This document shows, in pieces, positions 1-9,193 of a DNA stretch of 64,000 bases. The stretch is from Pseudomonas chlororaphis subsp. piscium (GTDB lineage: Bacteria; Pseudomonadota; Gammaproteobacteria; Pseudomonadales; Pseudomonadaceae), in contig NZ_CP027707.1 of the NCBI RefSeq assembly GCF_003850345.1, positions 6,005,001 through 6,069,000 of the forward strand, written 5' to 3'. Within the stretch, counting starts at the first letter, position 1. Every line of letters begins with the position of its first letter. Made by a program: the position numbers and the translations under genes. The notes beneath the pieces were generated by a model that saw nothing but the letters and a program-made list of their open reading frames with translations, did no database searches and was not told the origin of the DNA.

Positions 1-742
<742 letters not shown>

Positions 743-891
743 AAACATCTTTGGGTTTTGAGAAAACCCTAAACTTGGCTCAGCAATCGTTGGTTACATC
801 TTTGATTTCTCGCGGAGTAACTTGTGATGCTGATAATCTTTCTGACTATCAGTCTGACTCCACAAGCACCCACACGAATTGCTTGATTCAG

Positions 892-903
892 TTGTTAAAG
901 AGC
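892..903 (-). promoter_or_regulatory. rrn leader boxA antitermination element
   Basis: The minus strand reads GCTCTTTAACAA, the boxA core that loads the NusB/NusE antitermination complex on rRNA transcripts. It lies about 150 nt before the mature 16S 5' end and downstream of all three promoters, the expected position in a rRNA leader. Confidence 0.85.
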
Positions 904-938
904 GGTTGGTTAAGCCTTTCGTCTCAACCGAGGCGCGC

Positions 939-966
939 ATTCTACAGCAGCCTCTGTATCTGTCAA
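939..966 (-). promoter_or_regulatory. rrn promoter, proximal
   Basis: On the minus strand: TTGACA (961-966), a 16-nt spacer and TAGAAT (939-944), followed by a GC-rich discriminator GCGCGCC. A consensus -35, 16-nt spacing and GC discriminator are the hallmarks of stringently controlled rRNA promoters (ppGpp/DksA responsive). Confidence 0.85.
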
Positions 967-1047
967 GCGGTTATTTTAAGAAGTTTTCAAAGTTTCCTTT
1001 GCAACTTCAACCACTTGCGCTTCCGATCTCTCGTCAGCGGGAGGCGA

Positions 1048-1075
1048 ATTCTACAGCGTTACACGCTGCTGTCAA
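1048..1075 (-). promoter_or_regulatory. rrn promoter, middle
   Basis: On the minus strand: TTGACA (1070-1075), 16-nt spacer, TAGAAT (1048-1053), then TCGCCTCC. It has the same architecture as the proximal copy about 109 bp away, giving tandem promoters. Confidence 0.85.
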
Positions 1076-1250
1076 CACCTCTTTTTCTCCGCTTTCGACC
1101 GAGAAGATCGAATCGTTAATAAGGCGAAAACAAGACACCTTACCAACTCCTTCAGGCTTCGATGAACTGAAGCTTAACCGCTGTCGAAAACCGTGTAACT
1201 CATTGAATCTCAAGGAGTTTTCCGTTTCGACTGCGCCGGAAGTGGGGCGA

Positions 1251-1278
1251 ATTATAGACCTGTAGAATCTGCCGTCAA
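1251..1278 (-). promoter_or_regulatory. rrn promoter, distal
   Basis: On the minus strand: TTGACG (1273-1278), 16-nt spacer, TATAAT (1251-1256), then TCGCCCC. This third rrn-type promoter sits just past the 3' end of msrQ; a transcript from it would carry a leader of about 500 nt. No separate gene is visible between 743 and 1285. Confidence 0.75.
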
Positions 1279-1285
1279 CCCCTAA

Positions 1286-1906
1286 TTACGCTTTTGTTGC
1301 AGAAGATGGTTTTTTCACCATTAAACGGGGGATTCGACGTGTCACCGGCGGTAGCCGCAACAGTAATAACAATGCGCCGATAGAAGCGTAGATAGCCCAC
1401 TCTTTAAGATCCGCCCGAACAATCCAGAGCATATGCAGTAAACCCAGCCCGAGAATGAGATAGACCAACCGATGCAGTTTCTTCCAACGACTACCCAGAC
1501 GACGCTGACTGAATCTGTTGGAAGTCACCGCCAAGGCCAACAATCCGAGGAAGCCCAGGCTTCCCACAATAATGTAGGGCCGCTTACGCAACTCCACCCC
1601 CAACTGTGACCAGTCGAGCCCGAGGATAAATACGGCGTAAGCACTTAAATGCAGCACCACATAAGCAAAGCACCACAAACCGAGCTGTCGTCTTACCGCG
1701 ATCCATCCCGCCCACCCCGTCAGTTTCTGCAGGGGGGTCATGCTCAGGGTGATCAGCAAAAAGATCAGCGTCCCCAGCCCCAGACGATCGACCAGCACTT
1801 TCCCTGGATCGGGCCCGAGCGCGGAGGCCCAAGCCTGGTACAACCAGAGCAAAGGCCAGATAGCCGCAACAATGAAGACGCCAAGGCGCCAGAATGGGTA
1901 GCGCAT
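1286..1906 (-). CDS. msrQ: Haem-binding membrane subunit MsrQ of the periplasmic methionine sulfoxide reductase
   Basis: 206-residue integral membrane protein of the ferric-reductase-like family. MsrQ is a b-type cytochrome that passes electrons from the quinone pool to MsrP, which repairs oxidised methionines in periplasmic proteins. About five to six hydrophobic helices are visible, with candidate haem-ligand histidines at 86, 145 and 158. The ATG shares one base with the stop of msrP (position 1906), so the two are translationally coupled. Length and pairing match the family; the basic C-terminal tail ([10 protein letters not shown]) is presumably cytoplasmic. Confidence 0.93.
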   Translation of the reverse strand: MRYPFWRLGVFIVAAIWPLLWLYQAWASALGPDPGKVLVDRLGLGTLIFLLITLSMTPLQKLTGWAGWIAVRRQLGLWCFAYVVLHLSAYAVFILGLDWSQLGVELRKRPYIIVGSLGFLGLLALAVTSNRFSQRRLGSRWKKLHRLVYLILGLGLLHMLWIVRADLKEWAIYASIGALLLLLRLPPVTRRIPRLMVKKPSSATKA

Positions 1907-2919
1907 CAGTAGTTCTTCCGCAGATCCAGGCCGGTATATAAAGAAGCGACTTCATCCGCGTAGCCGTTGAACATCTGCGTCTCACGCACATTGGGACTGA
2001 ACAGACCACTGGGCAGCCGACGCTCGCGCGCCTGGGTCCAGCGAGGGTGATCAACCGTAGGATTCACGTTCGCGTAAAAACCGTACTCATTGGCAGCAAT
2101 GCTTTGCCAGGTAGTTTTCGGCTGTTCCCCCACCAGACTGATGCGCACGATGGACTTGATGCTCTTGAAGCCGTACTTCCACGGCACCACCAAACGCAAC
2201 GGTGCACCGTTCTGGTTCGGTAGCTCGCGGCCATACATCCCCACGGCCATAATCGCCAAGGGATGCATCGCTTCATCCAGACGCAGGCCCTCTACATAAG
2301 GCCAGTCGATCAGGGCAAAACCCGAACGCTGACCGGGCATGCTTTTAGGGTCCTGAAGGGTTTCGAAGCGGATGTATTTAGCCTTCGACGTTGGCTCGAC
2401 CTGCTTGAGCAACTCGGAAATCGGGAAACCGATCCAGGGAATCACCATGGACCAGGCCTCGACACAACGCAGCCGATAGATCCGCTCTTCCAACTGATAA
2501 GGCTTCATGAAGTCTTCCAGCGCATAACGCCCCGGCTTACCCACCTCCCCGTCCACCACCACGCTCCAGGGTTCGGTTTTCAGCGCGCCGGCATTGGCAG
2601 CCGGATCGCCCTTGTCGGCACCGAACTCATAGAAGTTGTTGTAGTGGGTGGCATCCTTGAACGGAGTGATCGCCTCGTCCTTGACGTTGACCGCCTGCCA
2701 TTTGGTCGCTGGCAGTTTTTGCGCAAACCATGACGGCGCCTTGCCAGGCTCGACATCCGGATAGCGTCCCGCCTCTTCGGCACTGGCCCAGCGCGGCAGC
2801 GTACAGGCAGCCAGACCGGCAATGGCCCCACCCAACAGGCTACGACGAGAGAAATAAAGGGATTCAGGTGTGACGTCCGACTCTTTGCAATCAGACGACT
2901 TGGGAACTTTGATCAACAT
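1906..2919 (-). CDS. msrP: Periplasmic methionine sulfoxide reductase catalytic subunit MsrP (molybdopterin)
   Basis: 337 residues. The N-terminus carries a twin-arginine signal (SRRSLLGG, arginines 25-26; hydrophobic core, likely cleavage after ASA at about 47), as expected for an enzyme folded with molybdopterin in the cytoplasm. The oxidoreductase molybdopterin domain includes RLRCVEAW; Cys152 is the expected molybdenum ligand. It reduces protein-bound methionine sulfoxide using electrons from MsrQ, whose gene follows with a one-base overlap. Family knowledge makes the substrate assignment firm; no regulator for the pair is visible nearby. Confidence 0.95.
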   Translation of the reverse strand: MLIKVPKSSDCKESDVTPESLYFSRRSLLGGAIAGLAACTLPRWASAEEAGRYPDVEPGKAPSWFAQKLPATKWQAVNVKDEAITPFKDATHYNNFYEFGADKGDPAANAGALKTEPWSVVVDGEVGKPGRYALEDFMKPYQLEERIYRLRCVEAWSMVIPWIGFPISELLKQVEPTSKAKYIRFETLQDPKSMPGQRSGFALIDWPYVEGLRLDEAMHPLAIMAVGMYGRELPNQNGAPLRLVVPWKYGFKSIKSIVRISLVGEQPKTTWQSIAANEYGFYANVNPTVDHPRWTQARERRLPSGLFSPNVRETQMFNGYADEVASLYTGLDLRKNY

Positions 2920-2982
2920 GGCAACTCCGCAGAATTGGAGGACTGATGCACCAATAGACTGCGGAGTATGGGGGAAATTACA

Positions 2983-3846
2983 TTAAGGCAACGTTTTGCG
3001 TCGACGAAGATGCAATAAGTACTGAATCGGGCCAGAGGCCGCGTAGGCGAGGAAAACCAGCAGCAGAATCCGCGGCGGATCGCTGAAGACCACGGCGAAC
3101 ACCAGAACCACCGCCAGGATCGCCACGAAAGGTACACGCCCCTTCAGATCCAGCTCCTTGAAGCTGTTGTACTTGATGTTGCTGACCATCAGCATGCCGG
3201 CCGCCGCCACCATCAGCGCCACCAGGAACGACATCTTCGAACCCTGGATACCGTAATCGCTGAATGCCCAGACAATACCGGCCACCACACCCGCCGCCGC
3301 CGGACTGGCCAGGCCAATGAAGTAACGCTTGTCGGCAGTCCCCACCTGGGTGTTGAAACGGGCCAGACGCAAAGCCGCGCCAGCTACATAGATGAAGGCG
3401 ACCATCCAGCCGACCTTGCCCATGTCGCCCAACGCCCAACCGAATGCCAGCAAGGCAGGCGCAACGCCGAAGGCAACCATGTCGGACAGCGAGTCATACT
3501 CAGCGCCAAAAGCGCTCTGGGTATTGGTCATGCGGGCTACGCGCCCGTCCAGGCCATCGAGCACCATGGCGACAAAGATCGCGATGGCCGCGAACGCGAA
3601 ATACTTGCTCGCCCCTGCCGCGTCCCCGGCGCTCAATGCGCTCTGGGCACTCATGGAATTGATGATCGAGTAGAAACCGGCGAACAGGTTCGCGGTGGTG
3701 AAGAGGTTCGGCAGCAGATAGATACCACGATGCCGGACTTTACGGCCTTCAGCGTCATGCCCTTCTTCGACATGCTCATCGATGGGTAGCAGGCTTTCGG
3801 CGTCAGAGGCCTGGTTTGGCTCTTCGGGACGTTCGCTCATGGACAT
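2983..3846 (-). CDS. pssA: CDP-diacylglycerol--serine O-phosphatidyltransferase
   Basis: 287 residues from the chosen ATG at 3844-3846; the open frame extends 19 codons further, but AAGG sits just upstream of this ATG and the extension has no family resemblance. The enzyme condenses CDP-diacylglycerol with serine to phosphatidylserine, the precursor of phosphatidylethanolamine. The CDP-alcohol phosphotransferase motif DG-x2-AR-x8-G-x3-D-x3-D is perfect at residues 100-122. The N-terminal ~40 residues are acidic and hydrophilic, followed by about eight membrane helices. It is the membrane-integrated type II enzyme, unrelated to the E. coli peripheral type. It lies downstream of the ilv operon behind that operon's terminator, so it probably has its own promoter. 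Confidence 0.95.
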   Translation of the reverse strand: MSMSERPEEPNQASDAESLLPIDEHVEEGHDAEGRKVRHRGIYLLPNLFTTANLFAGFYSIINSMSAQSALSAGDAAGASKYFAFAAIAIFVAMVLDGLDGRVARMTNTQSAFGAEYDSLSDMVAFGVAPALLAFGWALGDMGKVGWMVAFIYVAGAALRLARFNTQVGTADKRYFIGLASPAAAGVVAGIVWAFSDYGIQGSKMSFLVALMVAAAGMLMVSNIKYNSFKELDLKGRVPFVAILAVVLVFAVVFSDPPRILLLVFLAYAASGPIQYLLHLRRRKTLP

Positions 3847-3941
3847 TACCTTGCAACGGTGTGAAAAGTTTCGACGATACCCAGGGCCACGATTGGACCA
3901 CAAAGGATCCAGCTTTATACCAGAACCTGCCTATCCAAACG

Positions 3942-3967
3942 AAAAAACGCGGCCTAGGCCGCGTTTT
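3942..3967 (-). terminator. Rho-independent terminator of the ilv operon
   Basis: A perfect palindrome (3944-3967, core CGCGGCCTAGGCCGCG) lies 19 bp past the ilvC stop. On the minus strand it is followed by six T residues. The T-rich flank on both sides makes it potentially bidirectional. Confidence 0.85.
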
Positions 3968-3985
3968 CCCTGACAAGACTCGAAC

Positions 3986-5011
<1,026 letters not shown>

Positions 5012-5047
5012 CTATATCAGGCCGTTCGGGCCGTTCGCTAATTTGAG

Positions 5048-5539
5048 TTAGATGCTGAGTACTTTATCGCCACGGGCAATGCCGGTGACGCCACTGCGTA
5101 CGGTTTCCAGAATCGAGGCGGTGCCGATCGACTGGATGAAACTGTCGAGCTTGTCGCTGGTACCGGTCAATTGAACGGTATACACGCTGGCACTGACGTC
5201 GACGATCTGCCCACGGTAAATATCGGTGGTGCGCTTGACCTCGGCGCGCTGGGCGCCGGTGGCCTTGACCTTGACCAGCATCAGCTCGCGTTCGATGTGA
5301 GCGCTTTCCGACAGGTCGACCAGCTTGACCACTTCAACCAGCTTGTTCAGGTTCTTGGTGATCTGCTCGATGATTTCATCGTGCCCCACGGTGGTCAGCG
5401 TCAGACGCGACAGGGTCGGGTCCTCGGTCGGCGCCACGGTCAGGCTTTCGATGTTGTAGTTGCGCTGCGAAAACAGGCCAACCACACGAGACAAGGCGCC
5501 CGGTTCGTTTTCCAGAAGCAAGGAGATAATGTGCCGCAT
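5048..5539 (-). CDS. ilvH: Acetolactate synthase small (regulatory) subunit
   Basis: 163 residues starting MRHIISLL; the ten codons before this ATG are an open extension that would overlap ilvI and lacks family similarity. The ATG follows the ilvI stop by two bases, so the subunits are co-translated. The N-terminal ACT domain (about 1-80) and C-terminal ACT-like domain mediate valine feedback inhibition and activate the large subunit. The NENEPGAL-type ligand region (LLENEPGALSRV) is intact, suggesting normal valine control. Confidence 0.97.
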   Translation of the reverse strand: MRHIISLLLENEPGALSRVVGLFSQRNYNIESLTVAPTEDPTLSRLTLTTVGHDEIIEQITKNLNKLVEVVKLVDLSESAHIERELMLVKVKATGAQRAEVKRTTDIYRGQIVDVSASVYTVQLTGTSDKLDSFIQSIGTASILETVRSGVTGIARGDKVLSI

Positions 5540-5541
5540 GA

Positions 5542-7266
5542 TTAAGTACGCTCCGTCTTGCTCAGCCACATATCGCGCATGGAGCCGTCTTTGATCTGCA
5601 TCGGGTAGACGTGCTCGCTGGTATCGACCTGGATGTCGAGGAACACCAGACGATCTTTCATGGCGAACGCTTCTTCCATCTTCGGTTTCAGATCCTTCAG
5701 GTCCGTGATGCGAATGCCCACGTGCCCATAGGCCTCGGCCAGCTTGACGAAATCAGGCAGCGATTCCATGTAGGAATGCGAGTGACGGCTACCGTAGTTC
5801 ATGTCCTGCCACTGACGCACCATACCCAGCGCACCGTTGTTCAGGTTGATGATCTTGACCGGCAGGTCGTACTGCAGGCAGGTCGACAGTTCCTGAATGT
5901 TCATCTGGATACTGCCCTCGCCCGTTACACAGGCAACGTCAGCATCAGGGAAACTCAACTTGACGCCCATGGCCGCAGGGAAACCAAAACCCATCGTGCC
6001 CAGGCCGCCGGAGTTGATCCAGCGATTGGGTTTGTTGAACCGGTAGTACTGCGCCGCGAACATCTGGTGCTGGCCCACGTCGGAGGTCACATAGGCGTCG
6101 CCCTTGGTCACTTCGCAGAGGGTCTCGATCACGGTCTGCGGCTTGATGATGCTGCCGTCGCCCTTGTCGTAAGGGAACAGGCCACGATCACCGCGCCACT
6201 CCTCGATCTGCTTCCACCAGCTGGCGACCGTGTCCTTGTTCGGGGTTTCGCCGATTTCCTTGAGGGCCGCGACCATTTCGGTCAGGACGCTCTCTACCGG
6301 ACCCACGATCGGCACGTCTGCCTTGATGGTCTTGGAGATGGACGCCGGGTCGATGTCGACATGGATGATCTTGGCGTTCGGGCAGAATTTCGCCGGGCCG
6401 TTGATCACACGGTCGTCGAAACGCGCGCCGACTGCCAGGATCACATCGGCATGGTGCATGGTCAGGTTGGCGGTGTAGCTGCCGTGCATGCCGAGCATGC
6501 CGACGAACTGACGATCGGTGCCAGGGTAGGCACCCAAGCCCATCAGGGTATTGGTGACCGGCAGGTTGAGCATTTGCGCCAGTTCGGTCAGCGGCGCGGA
6601 GCCGCCACCAAGGATCACGCCGCCGCCTGCGTACAGCACAGGACGCTTGGCCGCCAGGAGCATTTCTGCCGCCTTGCGGATTTGCCCGGAGTGACCACGA
6701 ACAGCTGGGCTGTAGGAGCGCAGCTTCGCTTTTTTAGGGAAAACGTATTCGAACTTTTCAGCCGGATTGGTCATGTCCTTAGGGACATCGACCACGACTG
6801 GACCCGGACGACCGGATTGCGCCAGGTAGAACGCCTTCTTCATGACTTCCGGGATTTCCGAAGCGTGCTTGATCATGAAGCTGTGCTTCACGATCGGCCG
6901 GGAGATACCGATCATGTCGGTTTCCTGGAACGCGTCGGTACCGACCATGGTGCTAGGCACCTGACCGGAAATGATCACCATTGGAATGGAGTCCATATAG
7001 GCAGTGGCGATACCGGTGATGGCATTGGTCGCGCCAGGGCCGGAAGTCACCAGTACCACGCCGGCTTTGCCGGTGGCACGGGCGTAGCCGTCAGCCATAT
7101 GGGTAGCCGCTTGCTCGTGACGAACCAGGATGTGGGTCACTTCCGGTTCTTTGAACAGGGCATCGTAAACATGAAGGAGAGCACCACCCGGGTACCCATA
7201 GATATATTTGACGCCTTCGTCACGCAAAAAGCGGACGAGCATCTCACCGCCAGATAAAAGCTCCAC
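5542..7266 (-). CDS. ilvI: Acetolactate synthase large (catalytic) subunit
   Basis: 574 residues from the inner GTG at 7264-7266. An outer GTG at 7273-7275 would add three residues, but it overlaps the ribosome site AGAGG (7275-7279), which is spaced 8 nt from the inner GTG; that decides the start. The enzyme is ThDP- and FAD-dependent and makes acetolactate or acetohydroxybutyrate, the first common step of branched-chain amino acid synthesis. The catalytic glutamate lies in [13 protein letters not shown] near residue 60, and the ThDP-binding motif runs from GEGSIQMN to the double Asn of NLNN. First gene of the ilvI-ilvH-ilvC operon. Confidence 0.97.
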   Translation of the reverse strand: MELLSGGEMLVRFLRDEGVKYIYGYPGGALLHVYDALFKEPEVTHILVRHEQAATHMADGYARATGKAGVVLVTSGPGATNAITGIATAYMDSIPMVIISGQVPSTMVGTDAFQETDMIGISRPIVKHSFMIKHASEIPEVMKKAFYLAQSGRPGPVVVDVPKDMTNPAEKFEYVFPKKAKLRSYSPAVRGHSGQIRKAAEMLLAAKRPVLYAGGGVILGGGSAPLTELAQMLNLPVTNTLMGLGAYPGTDRQFVGMLGMHGSYTANLTMHHADVILAVGARFDDRVINGPAKFCPNAKIIHVDIDPASISKTIKADVPIVGPVESVLTEMVAALKEIGETPNKDTVASWWKQIEEWRGDRGLFPYDKGDGSIIKPQTVIETLCEVTKGDAYVTSDVGQHQMFAAQYYRFNKPNRWINSGGLGTMGFGFPAAMGVKLSFPDADVACVTGEGSIQMNIQELSTCLQYDLPVKIINLNNGALGMVRQWQDMNYGSRHSHSYMESLPDFVKLAEAYGHVGIRITDLKDLKPKMEEAFAMKDRLVFLDIQVDTSEHVYPMQIKDGSMRDMWLSKTERT

Positions 7267-7669
7267 GTTGTTCACCTCTAAAACGCCAGAATACCGCCCT
7301 CTTGAAAGGGGACGGGTCTTAATAGGTTTACTTCTCAGCAGAGCATGAGCGACGGTGGTCGCCGACTACGTCAGCACTGACTGAGCAAGTATTGGGAGTG
7401 CCCCAAGTGTTGCGGGGTTTTCCCACCCAGCGCGAGGTAACGCGTTGCGGGTGTAGCAGGTCGGCGCGGATGTGCGCCTCATGTTCTGCCGAGTGGGTCT
7501 GCTTCTGGCAGTCCCTCTACAGCGGACTTTGGATTCTTCTGTTTCGCCCTCTGCAAGTCAAGACGTCAATGTGCTTTATTCGAACTAAGCGCATGAGAAC
7601 GCAAGAAAAAACCTGTAAACGACGAGTGTCTGCGCTTCAATTGCGCAATCCTGGATAAGGAATTCAAAA
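7267..7669. other. Intergenic region between ilvI and the DUF4124 gene (about 400 bp)
   Basis: Divergent regulatory space. On the minus strand a weak promoter-like pair, TTGACT (about 7550-7555) and AAGAAT 17 nt downstream, could serve ilvI with a long leader. I found no convincing leader peptide rich in Leu, Val or Ile. A small imperfect hairpin (CCGTCCC...GGGCGG) lies directly before the ilvI ribosome site. On the plus strand, TAAGGA precedes the DUF4124 gene. The open frame at 7392-7658 is Cys/Arg-rich and looks non-coding. Confidence 0.45.
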
Positions 7670-8092
7670 ATGCGAACCTTCGCCATGACCACTGGCCTGC
7701 TGCTCGCCATGAGTCTCCCCTGCCAGGCCGGGCAAATTTACAAATGGGTCGACGCCCAGGGGGTCACCCATTTCGACGCCCAGCCACCCCAAGGCGTGAC
7801 CAGTACCACCATCACCCTGCCGAAAAACCCGAAAGGTGCGCCCCACACGCCGCCACCCGACAAGCCGGACAATCAGCAACAGGTCATGAATAACCAGGCC
7901 AAGCAACAGCTCGCCAGGCAGGAAGCCGAGCGCAGGCGTTTTTGCACACAGGCACGGGCCAGCCTGGCGCAGTTGCAGAACAACCCACGCCTGAGCGAGA
8001 ACATCGAGGGGGGAGTGCGCCGCCTGACCGAGGAACAACGTCAGCAGCGCATAGTGGAAACGCAGAAGGCGATAGACAACCACTGCCGCTAG
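7670..8092 (+). CDS. DUF4124 domain secreted protein
   Basis: 140 residues with a Sec signal peptide (hydrophobic about 5-18, cleavage after CQA at about 20). The mature N-terminus GQIYKWVDAQGVTHFDAQPP is the DUF4124 signature, a small beta fold found in many proteobacterial periplasmic proteins of unknown role. Residues ~65-140 are charged, Gln-rich and predicted helical, with two cysteines (one near 87, one near the C-terminus) that could pair. A good ribosome site (AAGGA) precedes the ATG. Function unknown. Confidence 0.85.
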   Translation: MRTFAMTTGLLLAMSLPCQAGQIYKWVDAQGVTHFDAQPPQGVTSTTITLPKNPKGAPHTPPPDKPDNQQQVMNNQAKQQLARQEAERRRFCTQARASLAQLQNNPRLSENIEGGVRRLTEEQRQQRIVETQKAIDNHCR

Positions 8093-8102
8093 GCAGTGGT
8101 TG
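8077..8102. terminator. Hairpin between convergent genes
   Basis: Perfect 11-bp stem (8077-8087 with 8092-8102) and a GCTA loop that contains the DUF4124 stop codon. No T-run follows, so it may act as an mRNA 3'-end stabiliser or a weak bidirectional terminator for the convergent DUF4124 and yqcC transcripts. Confidence 0.5.
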
Positions 8103-8110
8103 CAGAGGTT

Positions 8111-8446
8111 TCAGCGGGTAGTGACTATCAGTTGGTCGAACTCTTTGAGCAGGATCTGCAACTGAAGATCCCGCCCCTGCATCGAACGACCGGCGAACAC
8201 CACCTCGGCCATTTCCTGGATCCCCGAAGCGCTGGGCAGAGGCAGATCCTGCTCGAGAATCATCTTCATCCGCGGCAGGAAGATCCATTGCAGCCACTGC
8301 TCGAATTCCAGCGTGTCCACGGCAAAAGGCTCGACGCTGGCCAGGGCCTCGGCGCTCGGTGGGGTGTCATCCCACAGGCCCTGCAGCCGCAACTCACGCT
8401 CGATCAACAGCAACTGCTCGGCGATCTTTGGAAAACGCGCATCCAT
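8111..8446 (-). CDS. YqcC-family protein (DUF446)
   Basis: 111 residues from the ATG at 8444-8446, which shares its A with the TGA of lpoP (TGATG overlap); the longer reading frame upstream lies wholly inside lpoP and is rejected. The small helical domain has the family's conserved features: an N-terminal amphipathic helix (IAEQLLLIERELR), LWD, and EPFAVDTLEFEQWLQWIF. YqcC proteins are of unknown function; in many gammaproteobacteria the gene sits beside the tRNA pseudouridine synthase truC, which is not the case here. Translational coupling to lpoP and mrcB suggests co-expression, not necessarily a shared role. Confidence 0.85.
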   Translation of the reverse strand: MDARFPKIAEQLLLIERELRLQGLWDDTPPSAEALASVEPFAVDTLEFEQWLQWIFLPRMKMILEQDLPLPSASGIQEMAEVVFAGRSMQGRDLQLQILLKEFDQLIVTTR

Positions 8447-9177
8447 CACAGCGATACCTTGGCTTTTTGCCGAGCCTGAGCGGCACCGGCGGCATCGCCC
8501 TGCTTCTCGCGCGCCTGGGCGATCAGCGCCCACAGGCTGGCCTGCAGGTCCGGACGACCGTTGGCGAAGCTCAGGCCGCGACGGGCAAACTGTTCAGCCT
8601 GGGCCGCATCGCCCTGGGCCATGCGTACCTGGGCCAGGCGATACAGCACCTGCGGCTCACGCGGCGCTACACGCTGGGCGCGCTCGAGGCTGGAGGACGC
8701 GCCGTTCAGATCGCCACTCGCCTGTTGCTGCTGAGCGGTGGTCAACAGCGCCAGCACAGGGCCATCCAGCTGCTCATCGGCGGACAGCCCGCCAGAGCTG
8801 GCCGAAGGCACTCCGCTCGGCGTCGGTGGCAAGCTGTAGCTGCCCTGATTGATCGGCGCGGACTGGATCGGTGAGGTATCGATAGGCCCAGGGGTGATCG
8901 GGCCCGGGGTAATCGGTGCGCTGCTGATTGGCGCGGCAGTGGCCGCAGCCCCGCCCGGCACCATCACCACCACGCCCGAGTCCTGCGGAATACTTTGAGT
9001 CTGTGCCTGCGCCGGACGCTTGACCGTCGTCTTGCGGAAGCCGCCGTTTGCCGATATGCGCTCACTGTTGGACACGGCGGTACCGGAGTCCACCACCGGA
9101 ATCGAGCCACGCTGCACGCTGGCGCAACCATTGAGCAAAGCCAGAGCTGTAATAGCTGGAATCCACCACTTGTTCAC
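8446..9177 (-). CDS. lpoP: Outer-membrane lipoprotein activator of PBP1b (LpoP)
   Basis: 243 residues. Signal peptide with lipobox LNGC (Cys18) and Ala at +2, consistent with outer-membrane sorting. Residues ~60-125 form a low-complexity linker with repeated APITPGPI-like units, long enough to span the periplasm. Residues ~135-240 contain tetratricopeptide-type helices (ALLTTAQQQQASGDLNGA, LYRLAQVRMAQGDAAQAEQF). In P. aeruginosa the equivalent gene beside ponB (PA4699, from memory) encodes LpoP, which stimulates PBP1b and is unrelated in fold to enterobacterial LpoB. It follows mrcB by 16 bp and overlaps yqcC, an mrcB-lpoP-yqcC operon. Confidence 0.88.
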   Translation of the reverse strand: MNKWWIPAITALALLNGCASVQRGSIPVVDSGTAVSNSERISANGGFRKTTVKRPAQAQTQSIPQDSGVVVMVPGGAAATAAPISSAPITPGPITPGPIDTSPIQSAPINQGSYSLPPTPSGVPSASSGGLSADEQLDGPVLALLTTAQQQQASGDLNGASSSLERAQRVAPREPQVLYRLAQVRMAQGDAAQAEQFARRGLSFANGRPDLQASLWALIAQAREKQGDAAGAAQARQKAKVSL

Positions 9178-9193
9178 GTCAAACCCTCTTCGC

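Noticed and set aside
751..1265. Two overlapping frames in the rrn leader
   Set aside because: They lie across rRNA promoters and boxA on the opposite strand and show no protein-like composition.
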